The notes under the pieces were generated by a model. That model saw nothing but the letters and a program-made list of their open reading frames with translations. It ran no database searches and was not told the origin of the DNA. From positions 1 through 64,000 of the forward strand of contig NZ_CACVCG010000039.1 of assembly GCF_902729435.1 (NCBI RefSeq): a DNA stretch of 64,000 nucleotides, read 5' to 3'. Source of the stretch: Magnetospirillum sp. UT-4. GTDB lineage: Bacteria; Pseudomonadota; Alphaproteobacteria; Rhodospirillales; Magnetospirillaceae. Made by a program: the position numbers and the translations under genes. Below are positions 27,220 through 37,200 of the stretch, one piece after another; positions within the stretch are counted from its first letter, which is position 1, and each line of letters opens with the position of its first letter.

Positions 27220-27879
27220 ATGGGGCATTCGTGCAACAAGCTGGCGGTTCTGGCTGTAGCGGCAGGGGTGTCGCTGGCACCCCCTGTATCCGCCTGGGCT
27301 GAGTCTCCGCCCCCCAAATTCGATCCCAAGGACATGGTGCCGTTGGTTCATGGCCCCAATTGGGTGGACTTGGACGGGGACGGGAACAAGGATCTGGTGG
27401 TGAAGTCGCGCTACAGCGCCCCGAACCCCAGTCCGCACAGCTTCTCGGTCTACAGCTTCACCATCTTTACCGATGAAGATATCGGTGTCGGCAACCAGGG
27501 CATCCACTGGTATGTGGTTTCGTTCCCGGACTTGGCCCCACCGGTCGGACGGTTGGAACTCACCACGAATCAAGGGATGTATTGCTTGACCCGAGATATC
27601 CGACTTGTGGTGCGGCACCAGGAAGGCACGCCTTCGGCGACCATGATCGTGCAGGCCGAAAGGAAAATCGCGGGAAGCTATGGCGACCCGGAGACGGTGA
27701 CGTTCACGACCTATCGACTGGAAAAAGGTTCTCCCAAGTCCCCCAATGAATTCGCCTTCGTCAGGGTGTCCCGCAAGAATTCCAAATCGCGCTATTGCTC
27801 GGTGACGGAGGCGTTCCAGAAGGAACTGGGGTTGTCCAACCCCGATATCGAATCCGATCCCGAAACTCAATTCCGCTAA
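27220..27879 (+). CDS. Secreted protein with signal peptide, predicted SOS-regulated
   Basis: A 219-aa exported protein. The signal peptide runs from MGHSCNKLAVLAVAAG to a cleavage near VSAWAES (about residue 28). The mature part contains VDLDGDGNKDLVVKSRYS (about 48-65), a Ca-binding-type DxDxDGxxD loop, then VYSFTIFTDEDIG. This resembles the CpmJ/CarG group of periplasmic proteins linked to carbapenem clusters, a match I make with low confidence. I start at 27220 because GGAGG lies eight bases upstream. An ATG at 27205 is the alternative. A LexA box sits in the promoter, and the lysozyme-like gene follows 23 bases later. Confidence 0.7.
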   Translation: MGHSCNKLAVLAVAAGVSLAPPVSAWAESPPPKFDPKDMVPLVHGPNWVDLDGDGNKDLVVKSRYSAPNPSPHSFSVYSFTIFTDEDIGVGNQGIHWYVVSFPDLAPPVGRLELTTNQGMYCLTRDIRLVVRHQEGTPSATMIVQAERKIAGSYGDPETVTFTTYRLEKGSPKSPNEFAFVRVSRKNSKSRYCSVTEAFQKELGLSNPDIESDPETQFR

Positions 27880-27902
27880 GAAGCGGCTGAAAGGAGAATG
27901 TC

Positions 27903-29477
27903 ATGGGCGGCAAAGCTCAAAAAGCCAAGCAGGTCAAACTGCCCAACGGTGAAATTGGCATCGAGTATTATGATGCCGAAGGGAACAAAACAGCAACTCA
28001 TGCCGGCGGCAAGAAGCCCTGGCGCAACAACAATCCGGGCAATCTGAAAGGTGGTGCCGGTGCCATCGGCTATGACGAGAGAGGCTTCGCCATCTTCCCG
28101 GACATGGAAACGGGGATGAAAGCGAAGGCCGACCTTCTGCGCAACGACAAGCGCTATAAGGATCTCACCATCAAGGACATGGTCCCGATCTACGCCCCTC
28201 CATCCGACAAGAACAACGTCCCCGGCTACACCAAGGATATCGGCAACTTCTCCGGCCTTGATGTCAATCGTCGCCTGGATAGCCTCAGTCCCGAGGAATA
28301 TCAGCGTCTGATGCAGGCGATGGCTCGAAGAGAGGGTGCCATCGACAAACGCGGCACCCCCATCGGCGTCGGCACGGCGACCGACCATACCAAGGAGACG
28401 GGAGGAAAGGTGGCGCCCACTCCCGTTCAGCCTCAGCCGGCTCCGCCATCCCCGCCGCCCGCGTCCACCCCCGAACCGACACCCGAGCCTACGCCGGTGC
28501 CGGTGACGACCGCGCCCCCCGTCCCGGAACCGGACCCAACGCCCGCTCCCGCGCAGGAACAAAAACAGTCCAACGCCCCCGCCGATCCCCAGGTGGCGTC
28601 CATGATCGAAATGGCCGGCAAGCCCATCGACAACCCCGGCCGGTCGGCCCTGCTGAAGCCGGTGGACACGCTCACCGAAGGCGAGATGAAGGACATGATC
28701 GCCTCGGCCCAGGGCGACTATCGCGGCTGGCGGTCGGGTGATCCGCTGAAAGCCCATACCTACGAGAAGGTGCAGAATTGGCATGTCGCCATTTATGGCG
28801 ACGGCCCCCAGAAGTATGACGGCGGCAAGCCCATCGAGCCCAAGCCCATCCGCCCCATCCCCGAACAAATCAGCCCCCACACCACCCCCGATGGCGGCGA
28901 TCTGTGGCAGGCGACGGCCAGGATCGGGCAGCAGGTGGCCGAGGCCGCCGGCAGCGATGGCACCGACAACGCGGTCAAGGGTCTGCAACGCGGCCTGAAC
29001 ATCCTCAACCAGGCCAATCCGTTGCCAACGCGCTCGCCCGCCTATGGCCCCTATACCAAGCTGGGGCCGGTGATCGAGGACGGCCAATACGGCCCGCAGA
29101 CCGACTTCGCCCTCAAGCACGCCACCGCCCGGCTGGGGCCGGCCAAGGTGCAGGACGGCCTGGCGCTGGGCCGCTTCAACACCTTCGCCCGCAACGCCCA
29201 ACGCAGCGGCACCGTCGATGGCTTGGAGGCCGCCACCCACAGCGCCTTCGGCCCGCTGCTCCGCTCGGGCGACGATGGCAAATCGCCCAAGGTCGAGGGG
29301 GGCGTGTTGCAGGAGACCCTGAACACCATCGGCCCCCAGCACCACGATGATTGGGAGCCCCTGAAGGTGGACAATTGGATCGGTCCCAAAACCACCGCCG
29401 CCTTCGGGCGGGTGTTGGGAAAGGAAGACGCCGACCACCTGACCACCGCCTTCGGGCGCGGTCTGGGGCTGCTGTGA
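27903..29477 (+). CDS. Virion-lysozyme-like and peptidoglycan-binding protein
   Basis: A 524-aa protein without a signal peptide. The N-terminal domain (about 35-150) has WRNNNPGNLKGGAGAIG and FPDMETGMKAKADLL, the pattern of phage virion-associated lytic transglycosylases. A Pro/Thr/Glu-rich linker spans about 168-225. The C-terminal part (about 330-524) has two peptidoglycan-binding-type motifs, DGQYGPQTDFAL and DNWIGPKTTAAF. It probably cleaves or binds murein. With no secretion signal it may be released by lysis or carried by a specialised system. AGGAG lies seven bases before the ATG. It follows the secreted gene in the same predicted SOS-controlled unit and could be a prophage or bacteriocin remnant. 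Confidence 0.7.
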   Translation: MGGKAQKAKQVKLPNGEIGIEYYDAEGNKTATHAGGKKPWRNNNPGNLKGGAGAIGYDERGFAIFPDMETGMKAKADLLRNDKRYKDLTIKDMVPIYAPPSDKNNVPGYTKDIGNFSGLDVNRRLDSLSPEEYQRLMQAMARREGAIDKRGTPIGVGTATDHTKETGGKVAPTPVQPQPAPPSPPPASTPEPTPEPTPVPVTTAPPVPEPDPTPAPAQEQKQSNAPADPQVASMIEMAGKPIDNPGRSALLKPVDTLTEGEMKDMIASAQGDYRGWRSGDPLKAHTYEKVQNWHVAIYGDGPQKYDGGKPIEPKPIRPIPEQISPHTTPDGGDLWQATARIGQQVAEAAGSDGTDNAVKGLQRGLNILNQANPLPTRSPAYGPYTKLGPVIEDGQYGPQTDFALKHATARLGPAKVQDGLALGRFNTFARNAQRSGTVDGLEAATHSAFGPLLRSGDDGKSPKVEGGVLQETLNTIGPQHHDDWEPLKVDNWIGPKTTAAFGRVLGKEDADHLTTAFGRGLGLL

Positions 29478-29487
29478 TCCTGACGCC

Positions 29488-29772
29488 GTGGATGCGACCC
29501 ACGCTCCGCATCCTCGGCCTCATTTCGCAGTTCAATTCGCAGCGGCTACAATGGTGGCCGCCCTGGCCTGCGCGCTGGCCTGCGCCCTGTTCGCCGCCGC
29601 TTTTTTGCTGGGCGCTGCCGGAGAGGATGCCGCCATCGCCGCCGTCGCCGCGTCGGCCTTCATGGTGGTGGGCGTGCTGCTGGGCTGGATCTTCCTGAAG
29701 GTGCGCATCGGAGCGGCCTGCTGGGGTGGGGTTGCACTGGTGTTCCTTGGTGTGGCGCTGCTGTCCATTTAG
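29488..29772 (+). CDS. Small membrane protein (94 aa)
   Basis: An unrecognised 94-aa protein with two or three hydrophobic segments (about residues 20-43, 50-70 and 75-92). It begins at a GTG ten bases after the lysozyme-like gene stop, and a shorter start at 29551 is possible. The position right after a murein-active protein, and the small size, recall phage holins, which form membrane pores for endolysin release. No holin family motif is evident, so this is a hypothesis. Confidence 0.5.
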   Translation: MDATHAPHPRPHFAVQFAAATMVAALACALACALFAAAFLLGAAGEDAAIAAVAASAFMVVGVLLGWIFLKVRIGAACWGGVALVFLGVALLSI

Positions 29773-29877
29773 GCGGCGATCTGCCTAAAGCGTGGGCGCC
29801 ATCTTCGGTGACACGGCGTGCGCCGCAACAAGATCAATGGCTTGGCTCTGGCACGGTTCTGGCAAAGCCGCCATCGC

Positions 29878-29972
29878 GTCTAGGGTTCCGGCCGTTTCCA
29901 CGGTGACTGGTCCGAGAGTCGCAATCCGCTCCGCAAGGGGCGGACACACGGAGGGATAAAAGCCCGGGAGGT
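29878..29972 (+). promoter_or_regulatory. Guanidine-I (ykkC) riboswitch
   Basis: The conserved blocks of the guanidine-I aptamer occur in order: TCTAGGGTTCCG (29879-29890), ACTGGTCCGAGAG (29906-29918) and GGGATAAAAGCCCGGGAG (29953-29970). A GC-rich leader of about 120 bases follows before the ATG at 30091. In that leader CCTAGA (30085-30090) could pair with TCTAGG of the aptamer, which would place the GGAGG ribosome site in an alternative structure. Guanidine binding is expected to switch on the whole operon. The stretch 29773-29877 before it holds nothing I recognise except probable promoter sequence. Confidence 0.93.
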
Positions 29973-30090
29973 TCAAACCGAGGAGGAGCGTCCGTTCCTT
30001 CCGGCGAGGCCCTTCCGCGAAGCGCCCGCCCGAAGGCCCGAGAGGCCCTCCCCGACAGGATAGCGAGACCCTGGACCGGAGGTTCCTAGA

Positions 30091-31164
30091 ATGGCCATTT
30101 CCATTAAGCGCATTGCGACTGCCGCGACGGCCCTGGCCCTGGCGCTCGGCCTGGCCGCGCCCCTGCAGGCGGCCGAGAAGAAGGACTTCAAGATCGCCTG
30201 GACCATCTATGCCGGATGGATGCCGTGGCCCTATGCCCAGCAGGCCGGCATCGTCAAGAAATGGGCCGACAAGTACGGCATTTCCATCGAACTGGTGCAG
30301 GTCAACGACTACGTCGAATCCATCAACCAGTACACCGCCGGCAAGTTCGACGGCGTCACCGTCACCAACATGGACACGCTGACCATTCCGTCCGCCGGCG
30401 GCGTCGATACCACCGCGCTGATCATCGGCGACTATTCCAACGGCAATGACGGGCTGGTGCTGAAGAAGGGCAAGTCGGTCAAGGACATCAAGGGCCAGAA
30501 AGTCAATCTGGTCGAGCTCTCGGTGTCCCACTACCTGCTCGCCCGCGCCCTCGATTCGGTGAAGCTGGCCGAGAAGGACATCAAGGTGGTCAACACCTCG
30601 GACGCCGACATCGTCGCCGCCGCCGCCAGCGCCGACGTCACCGCGATCGTCACCTGGAACCCGCAGCTGGCCGAGGTGGCCAAGGGTCCCGGCCGCATCC
30701 TGGCCTTCGATTCCAGCAAGATCCCCGGCGAGATCATGGATCTCACCGTGGTCAACACCGACACGCTGAAGGACAATCCGGCGCTGGGCAAGGCCCTGGC
30801 CGGCGCCTGGTTCGAGACCCTGGCGCTGATGAAGGCGGATGACGCCGCCGGCAAGGCCGCGCGCACCGAGATGGCCAAGCTGTCGGGCACCGACCTGGCC
30901 GGCTACGATGCCCAGTTGAAGACCACCTTCATGTACTGGGACGCCAAGGCCTCGCTGGCCTTCGCCCGCAGCCCCGAGATCGTCAAGGCCATGGACCTGG
31001 TCCGCACCTTCTCGTTCGACCACGGCCTGCTGGGCGAGGGCGCCAAGACCAAGGACGCGGTCGGCATCGCCTTCCCCGGCGGCAAGACCCTGGGCAACCC
31101 CAAGAACGTCAAGATGCGCTTCGACGACACCTACCTGCAGCAGGCCGCCGACGGCAAGCTGTAG
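30091..31164 (+). CDS. ABC transporter substrate-binding protein (NitT/TauT type), predicted guanidine uptake
   Basis: A 357-aa periplasmic solute-binding protein of the NMT1/TauA-like family. The signal peptide covers residues 1-28 (cleavage after LQAAE). The mature protein starts KIAWTIYAGWMPWPYAQQAG and carries YVESINQYTAGKFDGVTVTNMD and VSHYLLARALDS, as in binding proteins encoded with urea-carboxylase clusters. It delivers substrate to the permease and ATPase that follow. Because a guanidine-I riboswitch precedes it, guanidine is the best guess for the ligand. Annotation as urea or taurine binding would miss this. CGGAGG lies just before the ATG, which is the first of the operon. Confidence 0.88.
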   Translation: MAISIKRIATAATALALALGLAAPLQAAEKKDFKIAWTIYAGWMPWPYAQQAGIVKKWADKYGISIELVQVNDYVESINQYTAGKFDGVTVTNMDTLTIPSAGGVDTTALIIGDYSNGNDGLVLKKGKSVKDIKGQKVNLVELSVSHYLLARALDSVKLAEKDIKVVNTSDADIVAAAASADVTAIVTWNPQLAEVAKGPGRILAFDSSKIPGEIMDLTVVNTDTLKDNPALGKALAGAWFETLALMKADDAAGKAARTEMAKLSGTDLAGYDAQLKTTFMYWDAKASLAFARSPEIVKAMDLVRTFSFDHGLLGEGAKTKDAVGIAFPGGKTLGNPKNVKMRFDDTYLQQAADGKL

Positions 31165-31177
31165 GCGGAGGCCGGCC

Positions 31178-32002
31178 ATGGCGCGGCGATTGATCAACCT
31201 GCGGCCCAGCCGCCAGGGCGCGTTGTATCTGGGGCTGCTGCCCTTTCTGATCCTGATCGCCCTGTACGCCACCGGCTCATCGCTGCGGCTGGCCGAGAAC
31301 CCCGACGACAAGCTGTTGCCCGGGTTCTCGGTCCTGGCCGACGCGGTGGTGCGGGTGGCGTTCACCCCCGATCGCCGCACCGGCACCGTCCTGCTGTGGG
31401 CCGATACCGCCGCCAGTCTGGCCCGCCTGGGCATGGGGCTGGCGGTGGCCACCGCCGCCGGCCTGGTGGTGGGCATCGGCAACGGCCTGCTGCCCTATGT
31501 CCGCGCCGGATTTTCACCGCTGGTGGCGGTGATCTCCATGGTGCCGCCCATGGCGGTGCTGCCCATCCTGTTCATCGTGTTCGGCCTGGACGAATTGTCC
31601 AAGGTGGTGCTGATCGTCATCGGCGTCGCCCCCTTCCTGATGCGCGACCTGCAGGCCCGGGTCGAGGAGCTGCCGCGCGAGCAGCTGATCAAGGCCCAGA
31701 CCCTGGGCGCCAGTTCCTGGCAGGTGGTGCTGCGGGTGGTGCTGCCGCAGATGCTGCCGCGGCTGATCGATTCGGTGCGGCTGTCGCTGGGGCCGGCCTG
31801 GCTGTTCCTGATCTCGGCCGAGGCCATCGCCGCCGAGGTCGGGCTGGGCTACCGCATCTTCCTGGTGCGGCGCTACCTGGCCATGGATGTGATCCTGCCC
31901 TACGTGGCCTGGATCACCCTGCTGGCCTTCGCCGCCGATCTTGCCCTGCGGGCGCTGAACCGCCGCCTGTTCCCCTGGCTCGCCGCCGGCAGGGGGGCGT
32001 GA
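31178..32002 (+). CDS. ABC transporter permease (guanidine operon)
   Basis: A 274-aa inner-membrane permease of the BPD_transp_1 family with about six TM segments. The coupling EAA loop is visible as EELPREQLIKAQTLGASSWQVVLRVVLP (start about residue 165), which contacts the ATPase. Hydrophobic segments include LYLGLLPFLILIALYA and LVAVISMVPPMAVLPILFIV. GGAGG lies six bases before the ATG and the gene starts 13 bases after the binding-protein stop. With the adjacent ATPase it forms the importer of the guanidine operon. The ligand is inferred from context only. Confidence 0.9.
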   Translation: MARRLINLRPSRQGALYLGLLPFLILIALYATGSSLRLAENPDDKLLPGFSVLADAVVRVAFTPDRRTGTVLLWADTAASLARLGMGLAVATAAGLVVGIGNGLLPYVRAGFSPLVAVISMVPPMAVLPILFIVFGLDELSKVVLIVIGVAPFLMRDLQARVEELPREQLIKAQTLGASSWQVVLRVVLPQMLPRLIDSVRLSLGPAWLFLISAEAIAAEVGLGYRIFLVRRYLAMDVILPYVAWITLLAFAADLALRALNRRLFPWLAAGRGA

Positions 32003-32003
32003 C

Positions 32004-32789
32004 ATGACCGAGGTCACCATCCGCCACGTCTGGAAGGAATACGACGGCGACGTGGTGCTGGAGCGCGTCAACCTGGACGTGGCGCCCCATTCCTTCGTCT
32101 CCATCGTCGGCCCCTCGGGCTGCGGCAAGTCCACCTTCCTGCGCATGCTGCTGAGCCAGGAGGCCCCGACCCGCGGCTTCATCCGCATCGACGGCCAGGA
32201 CCTGCCGCCCGAGCCGACCGCGGAACGCGGGGTGGTGTTCCAGCGCTACTCGGTGTTCCCGCACCTGACCGCTCTGGAGAACGTCGCCTTCGGACCCGAG
32301 GTGGCGCGCGCGCCGCTGCTGGGCCGCCTGTTCGGCTCGCGGCGCAAGGCTGTGCTCGAGCAGGCCGCTGCCGCCCTGGCCTCGGTCGGCCTGGACCACG
32401 CCGGCGACAAGTATCCGGCGCAGATGTCGGGCGGCATGCAGCAGCGCCTCGCCATCGCCCAGGCGCTGATCACCAAGCCCAAGGTGCTGCTGCTGGACGA
32501 GCCGTTCGGCGCCCTCGATCCCGGCATCCGCGCCGACATGCACCAGTTGATGCTGCGCCTGTTCGACGAGACCGGCATGACCGTCTTCATGGTCACCCAC
32601 GACCTGAAGGAGGCCTTCCACCTCGGCACCCGCCTGGTCGCCTTCGACCGCTACAAGACGCGGCCCGAGGAGATCGGCGCCTATGGCGCCACCATTACCC
32701 TGGACCTGGCCCTCGACCGCAGCTCGGCCCGCGAACGGGCCGAGGCCATGGTCGGGCTGGCCGACAAGGTGGCGGACCAACCCGCCTGA
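32004..32789 (+). CDS. ABC transporter ATPase (guanidine operon)
   Basis: A 261-aa ATP-binding subunit of the nitrate/taurine type. It has Walker A GPSGCGKST, Q-loop VVFQRYSVFPHLT, signature MSGGMQQRLAIAQAL, Walker B VLLLDEPFGALD and H-loop VTHDL. All catalytic motifs are intact. It begins one base after the permease stop and powers that permease. About 80 bases separate it from the first DUF1989 gene, with no terminator visible, so one transcript is likely. Confidence 0.94.
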   Translation: MTEVTIRHVWKEYDGDVVLERVNLDVAPHSFVSIVGPSGCGKSTFLRMLLSQEAPTRGFIRIDGQDLPPEPTAERGVVFQRYSVFPHLTALENVAFGPEVARAPLLGRLFGSRRKAVLEQAAAALASVGLDHAGDKYPAQMSGGMQQRLAIAQALITKPKVLLLDEPFGALDPGIRADMHQLMLRLFDETGMTVFMVTHDLKEAFHLGTRLVAFDRYKTRPEEIGAYGATITLDLALDRSSARERAEAMVGLADKVADQPA

Positions 32790-32869
32790 ACCCATCCGCC
32801 CCGGCCGGGACGACCCGGCCCACGCAAGGGGCCTTTTCGACCGGGACGGCCCGGTCAGAGGAGGCAGCG

Positions 32870-33595
32870 ATGTCCGTGCTGTACCAAGACACCCTTCCCG
32901 GCGGCAAGCACTGGTCGATGGTGCTGAAGCGCGGCCTGGCGCTGAAGCTGATCGACGTCGAGGGCGGCGCCAATGTGGGCATGATGTTCTACAACCCCGC
33001 CAACCTGCTGGAGCGCTACAACGCCCCCGACACCCTGAAGTGCCAGCACACCTTCAGGCTCACCCGCGGCAACTGCCTGTATTCGGACATGGGGCGCATC
33101 TTCTGCTCGGTGGTCGAGGACGGCGTCGGCTGGCACGACACCGTGTGCGGCAACACCACCAAGGCCATGGTGGCCCGCAAATGGGGCCACAAGGACTACC
33201 AGGGCAGCCGCAACGACTGGGCCCAGAACGGCCATGATTCCTTCCTGGTCGAGGGCGGCAAGTACGGCCTGGGCCGCCGCGACATGGGCGCCAACGTCAA
33301 CTGGTTCAGCAAGGTGGCGGTGAAGGACGACGGCGCCCTGGTGTTCGACCCGGCCAATTCCAAGGCCGGCGACCACGTCACCCTGCGCTTCGAGATGGAC
33401 ACCCTGGTGCTGATGCACACCTGCCCGCATCCCATGAACCCGGCCGCCGACTATCCCAGGAAGCCGGTGACCTACCAATTGCTCAAGGCCGAACCGGTGG
33501 CGGCGGACGATTACTGCCGCACGTTCCGGCCCGAGAACGGCCGCGGCTTCGAGAACAACCGCATCCACCACCTGTGCTGCGGCGGGGAGGGCTGA
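32870..33595 (+). CDS. Urea carboxylase-associated DUF1989 protein, predicted carboxyguanidine deiminase subunit 1
   Basis: A 241-aa member of the urea-carboxylase-associated (DUF1989) family. Proteins of this pair were shown elsewhere to form carboxyguanidine deiminase (CgdAB), which removes ammonia from carboxyguanidine to give allophanate. Family features are [48 protein letters not shown] and [11 protein letters not shown], with Cys and His residues that could bind metal. Length is normal. It is followed three bases later by its smaller partner, and GGAGG precedes the ATG. Which of the two named subunits it corresponds to I cannot decide. Confidence 0.87.
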   Translation: MSVLYQDTLPGGKHWSMVLKRGLALKLIDVEGGANVGMMFYNPANLLERYNAPDTLKCQHTFRLTRGNCLYSDMGRIFCSVVEDGVGWHDTVCGNTTKAMVARKWGHKDYQGSRNDWAQNGHDSFLVEGGKYGLGRRDMGANVNWFSKVAVKDDGALVFDPANSKAGDHVTLRFEMDTLVLMHTCPHPMNPAADYPRKPVTYQLLKAEPVAADDYCRTFRPENGRGFENNRIHHLCCGGEG

Positions 33596-33598
33596 ACC

Positions 33599-34240
33599 AT
33601 GCTGAAGGAAAGCGCCCTCTCCCCCGCCGACGCCGTCTATCGCGCCACCATTCCCGCCGGCGATTACTGGATGCACGTGGTCAAGGCCGGCCAGACCCTG
33701 CGCATCGTCGACAGCGACGGCAACCAGGCCGCCGACACCCTGTTCTACGCCGCCGCCGACCCGGCCGAGCGCTATTCCGCCAGCGACACCATCCGCGAGC
33801 AGGGCAACGTCTATCTCGGCGTCGGCAGCGTGCTGATGTCGCAGGACTGCAACCCCATGCTGGAGATCGTCGCCGACACCGTGGGCCGCCACGACACCCT
33901 GGGCGGCGCCTGCGCCACCGAGTCCAACACCGTGCGCTATGCCCTGGACAAGAAGACCATGCACGCCTGCCGCGATTCGTACCTGCTGGCGCTGGCCGAG
34001 AACGACCAGTACGGCCTGACCAAGCGCGACCTCGCCCACAACATCAACTTCTTCATGAACGTGCCCATCACCTCCGAGGGCGGCCTGACCTTCGCCGACG
34101 GGATGTCGGGGCCGGGCAAGTACGTGGAGATGCGGGCGCTGATGGACGTCATCGTGCTGATCTCCAACTGCCCGCAGCTCAACAATCCCTGCAACGCCTA
34201 CAACCCGACCCCGGTCGAGGTCCTGGTGTGGGGGGAATGA
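33599..34240 (+). CDS. Urea carboxylase-associated DUF1989 protein, predicted carboxyguanidine deiminase subunit 2
   Basis: A 213-aa partner of the preceding protein and also of DUF1989. Shared blocks are [54 protein letters not shown] and [13 protein letters not shown]. The two proteins align along their length, which indicates an old duplication. Together they should act between the carboxylase and allophanate hydrolase. Its stop overlaps the ATG of the carboxylase region (ATGA), so expression is coupled. Older annotation calls it only urea carboxylase-associated. Confidence 0.87.
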   Translation: MLKESALSPADAVYRATIPAGDYWMHVVKAGQTLRIVDSDGNQAADTLFYAAADPAERYSASDTIREQGNVYLGVGSVLMSQDCNPMLEIVADTVGRHDTLGGACATESNTVRYALDKKTMHACRDSYLLALAENDQYGLTKRDLAHNINFFMNVPITSEGGLTFADGMSGPGKYVEMRALMDVIVLISNCPQLNNPCNAYNPTPVEVLVWGE

Positions 34241-34242
34241 CC

Positions 34243-37200
34243 ATGTTCGCCAAGGTCCTGGTCGCCAATCGCGGCGCCATCGCCGTCCGCGTCTTCCGCA
34301 CCCTGAAGCGCATGGGCATCGCCACCGTCGCCGTCTATTCCGAGGCCGACCGCCACGCCGCCCACGCGCTGACCGCCGACCAGGCGGTGTGCGTCGGTCC
34401 GGCTCCGGTGGCGCAGTCCTATCTGGACATCGACGCCATCGTCAAAGCCTGCAAGGACACCGGTGCCGAAGCGGTGCATCCCGGCTACGGCTTCCTGTCG
34501 GAGAATGCCGGCTTCGCCGAGCGCCTGGCCGCCGAGGGCATCCGCTTCATCGGCCCCAGCCCCGACCACATGCGCCGCTTCGGCCTCAAGCACACGGCGC
34601 GCGAGGCGGCCCTGGCCTGCGGCGTGCCGCTGCTGCCCGGCACCGGCCTGCTGGCCGGGCTGGATCAGGCCCGCGCCGAGGCCGGGCGCATCGGCTATCC
34701 GGTGATGATCAAGAGCACCGCCGGCGGTGGCGGCATCGGCCTGCAATTGTGCAACACGCCCGAGGAACTGGCTCCGCTGTTCGACACCGTGCGCCGGCTG
34801 TCGGAAGCCAATTTCAAGGACGGCGGCATCTATCTGGAAAAGTACGTCGCCCGCGCCCGCCACATCGAGGTGCAGATCTTCGGCGACGGCAAGGGCAACG
34901 TGGTGGCGCTGGGCGAACGCGACTGCTCGCTGCAGCGCCGCAACCAGAAGGTGGTCGAGGAGACCCCGGCCCCCAACCTGCCCGCCGCCACCCGTGCCGC
35001 CATGCTGGACGCGGCGGTGCGCCTGGGCCGGCACGTCGCCTATGAATCGGCCGGCACGGTGGAGTTCATCTACGACGATTCCGAGGACCGCTTCTACTTC
35101 CTGGAGGTCAACACCCGCCTGCAGGTGGAGCACGGCGTCACCGAGCAGGTGACCGGCATCGACCTGGTGGAATGGATGGTGCGCCAGGCCGCCGGCGAAC
35201 CGGCCGACATGACGGTGCCCGAGCCGAAGGGCGCCAGCATCCAGGTCCGCCTCTACGCCGAGGACCCGGGCAAGGGTTTCCTGCCCTGTTCCGGCAGGCT
35301 CACCCATGTGGACTTCCCCGCCGGGCCCCGCGTCGATACTTGGATCGACAGCGGCACCGAGGTGACGCCGTTCTACGACCCCATGCTGGCCAAGATCATC
35401 GTCACCGGTGCCGACCGCGCCGACGCGCTGGACAGGCTGCGCCGCGCCCTGGCCGATACCCACGTCTACGGCATCGAGACCAACCTGGACTACCTGTCCG
35501 CCATCGCCGCCTCGGACATGCTGGCGGCGGGGCGGGTCTCGACCCGGGCGCTGGCCGACTTCGCCTATCAGCCGGCCACCATCGACGTGCTGTCCCCCGG
35601 TGCCCAGAGCAGCCTGCAGGACTGGCCCGGGCGCCTCGGCCACTGGGACGTCGGGGTGCCGCCCAGCGGCCCCATGGACCCGCTGTCCCACCGCCTCGCC
35701 AACCGCCTGCTCGGCAATCCCGAGGACGCGGCGGCGCTGGAGATCACCCTGTCGGGGCCGACCTTGCGCTTCAACGCCCCGACGGTGGTCGCCCTGGCCG
35801 GCGCCGACATGGGCGCCACCCTGGACGGCGTGCCGGTGCCGCCCTGCCGCGCCGTGGCGGTGGCGGCCGGCCAGGTGCTGGCCATGGGCGCGGCCCGGGG
35901 CGCCGGCAACCGCGCCACCCTGGCGGTGCGCCACGGCTTCGACGCGCCGCTCTATCTCGGCAGCCGCTCCACCTTCGCCCTCGGCCGCTTCGGCGGGCAT
36001 GCCACCGGCACCCTGCGCACCGGCGACGTGCTGCGCCTCAACCGCGACGGGGCGGGCAGCCTGGCCGCCGACGCGGTGCCCGAGGAAATCCGCCCGGCGC
36101 TCACCCACGACTGGCGCATCGGCGTGCTGATCGGGCCGCACGGGGCGCCGGACTTCTTCACCGAGGCCGACATCGCCACCCTGTTCGAGGCCGAGTACCA
36201 GGTCCACTTCAACAGCGCCCGCACCGGGGTGCGGCTGATCGGGCCGAAGCCGGAATGGGCGCGGGCCGATGGCGGCGAGGCCGGGCTGCATCCCTCCAAC
36301 ATCCACGACAACGCCTATGCCGTCGGCGCCCTCGATTTCACCGGCGACATGCCGATCATCCTGGGGCCGGACGGCCCCAGCCTGGGCGGCTTCGTCTGTC
36401 CGGTGACCGTCGCCATGGCCGAGTTGTGGAAGGTCGGCCAGCTGAAGCCGGGCGACCGCGTGCGCTTCGTCCGCCTCGACCAGGACCAGGCGGCGGCGTT
36501 GCGCGAGGCCCAGGACCGCGCCATCCGCACCCTGGCGCCGGTGGCGGCGCCGCACCTCGCTCCCGGCCGCGCCGAAAGCCCGGTGCTGGGCCGCATGCGC
36601 GAGGGCAACGAGGCGGTGGTGCTGCGCCAGTCCGGCGACGACAACCTGCTGGTCGAGTTCGGCCCGCTCGAGCTGGACCTCACCCTGCGCTTCCAGGCCC
36701 ACGCGCTGATGCAGCGGCTGCAGGCGGAAAAGCCGGACGGGCTGGTGGACCTGACGCCGGGCATCCGCTCGCTGCAGGTCCATGTCGACCCGGCGCGCCT
36801 GTCGCTGGCCCGCACCCGCTCGCTGCTGGAGGCGGCCATCGCCGAGCTGCCGCCGGTGGACGAGATCGCGGTGCCCACCCGCACCGTGCGCATGCCGCTG
36901 TCGTGGGATGACGAATCCACCCGATTGGCCATCCGCAAGTACCAGGAGCTGGTCCGCCCCGACGCCCCCTGGTGCCCGTCCAACATCGAGTTCATCCGCC
37001 GCATCAACGGCCTGGCGGACGAGCAGGCGGTCAAGGACGTGGTGTTCGGCGCCAGCTATCTGGTGCTGGGGCTGGGCGACGTCTACCTGGGGGCGCCGGT
37101 GGCGACCCCGGTCGATCCGCGCCACCGCCTGGTCACCACCAAGTACAACCCGGCCCGCACCTGGACCCCGGAGAACGCGGTGGGCATCGGCGGCGCCTAT

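Noticed and set aside
33574-34242. A 1420-codon version of the carboxylase starting upstream
   Set aside because: The extra 223 codons overlap the DUF1989 gene in another frame and have no similarity. The biotin carboxylase domain starts at [11 protein letters not shown].
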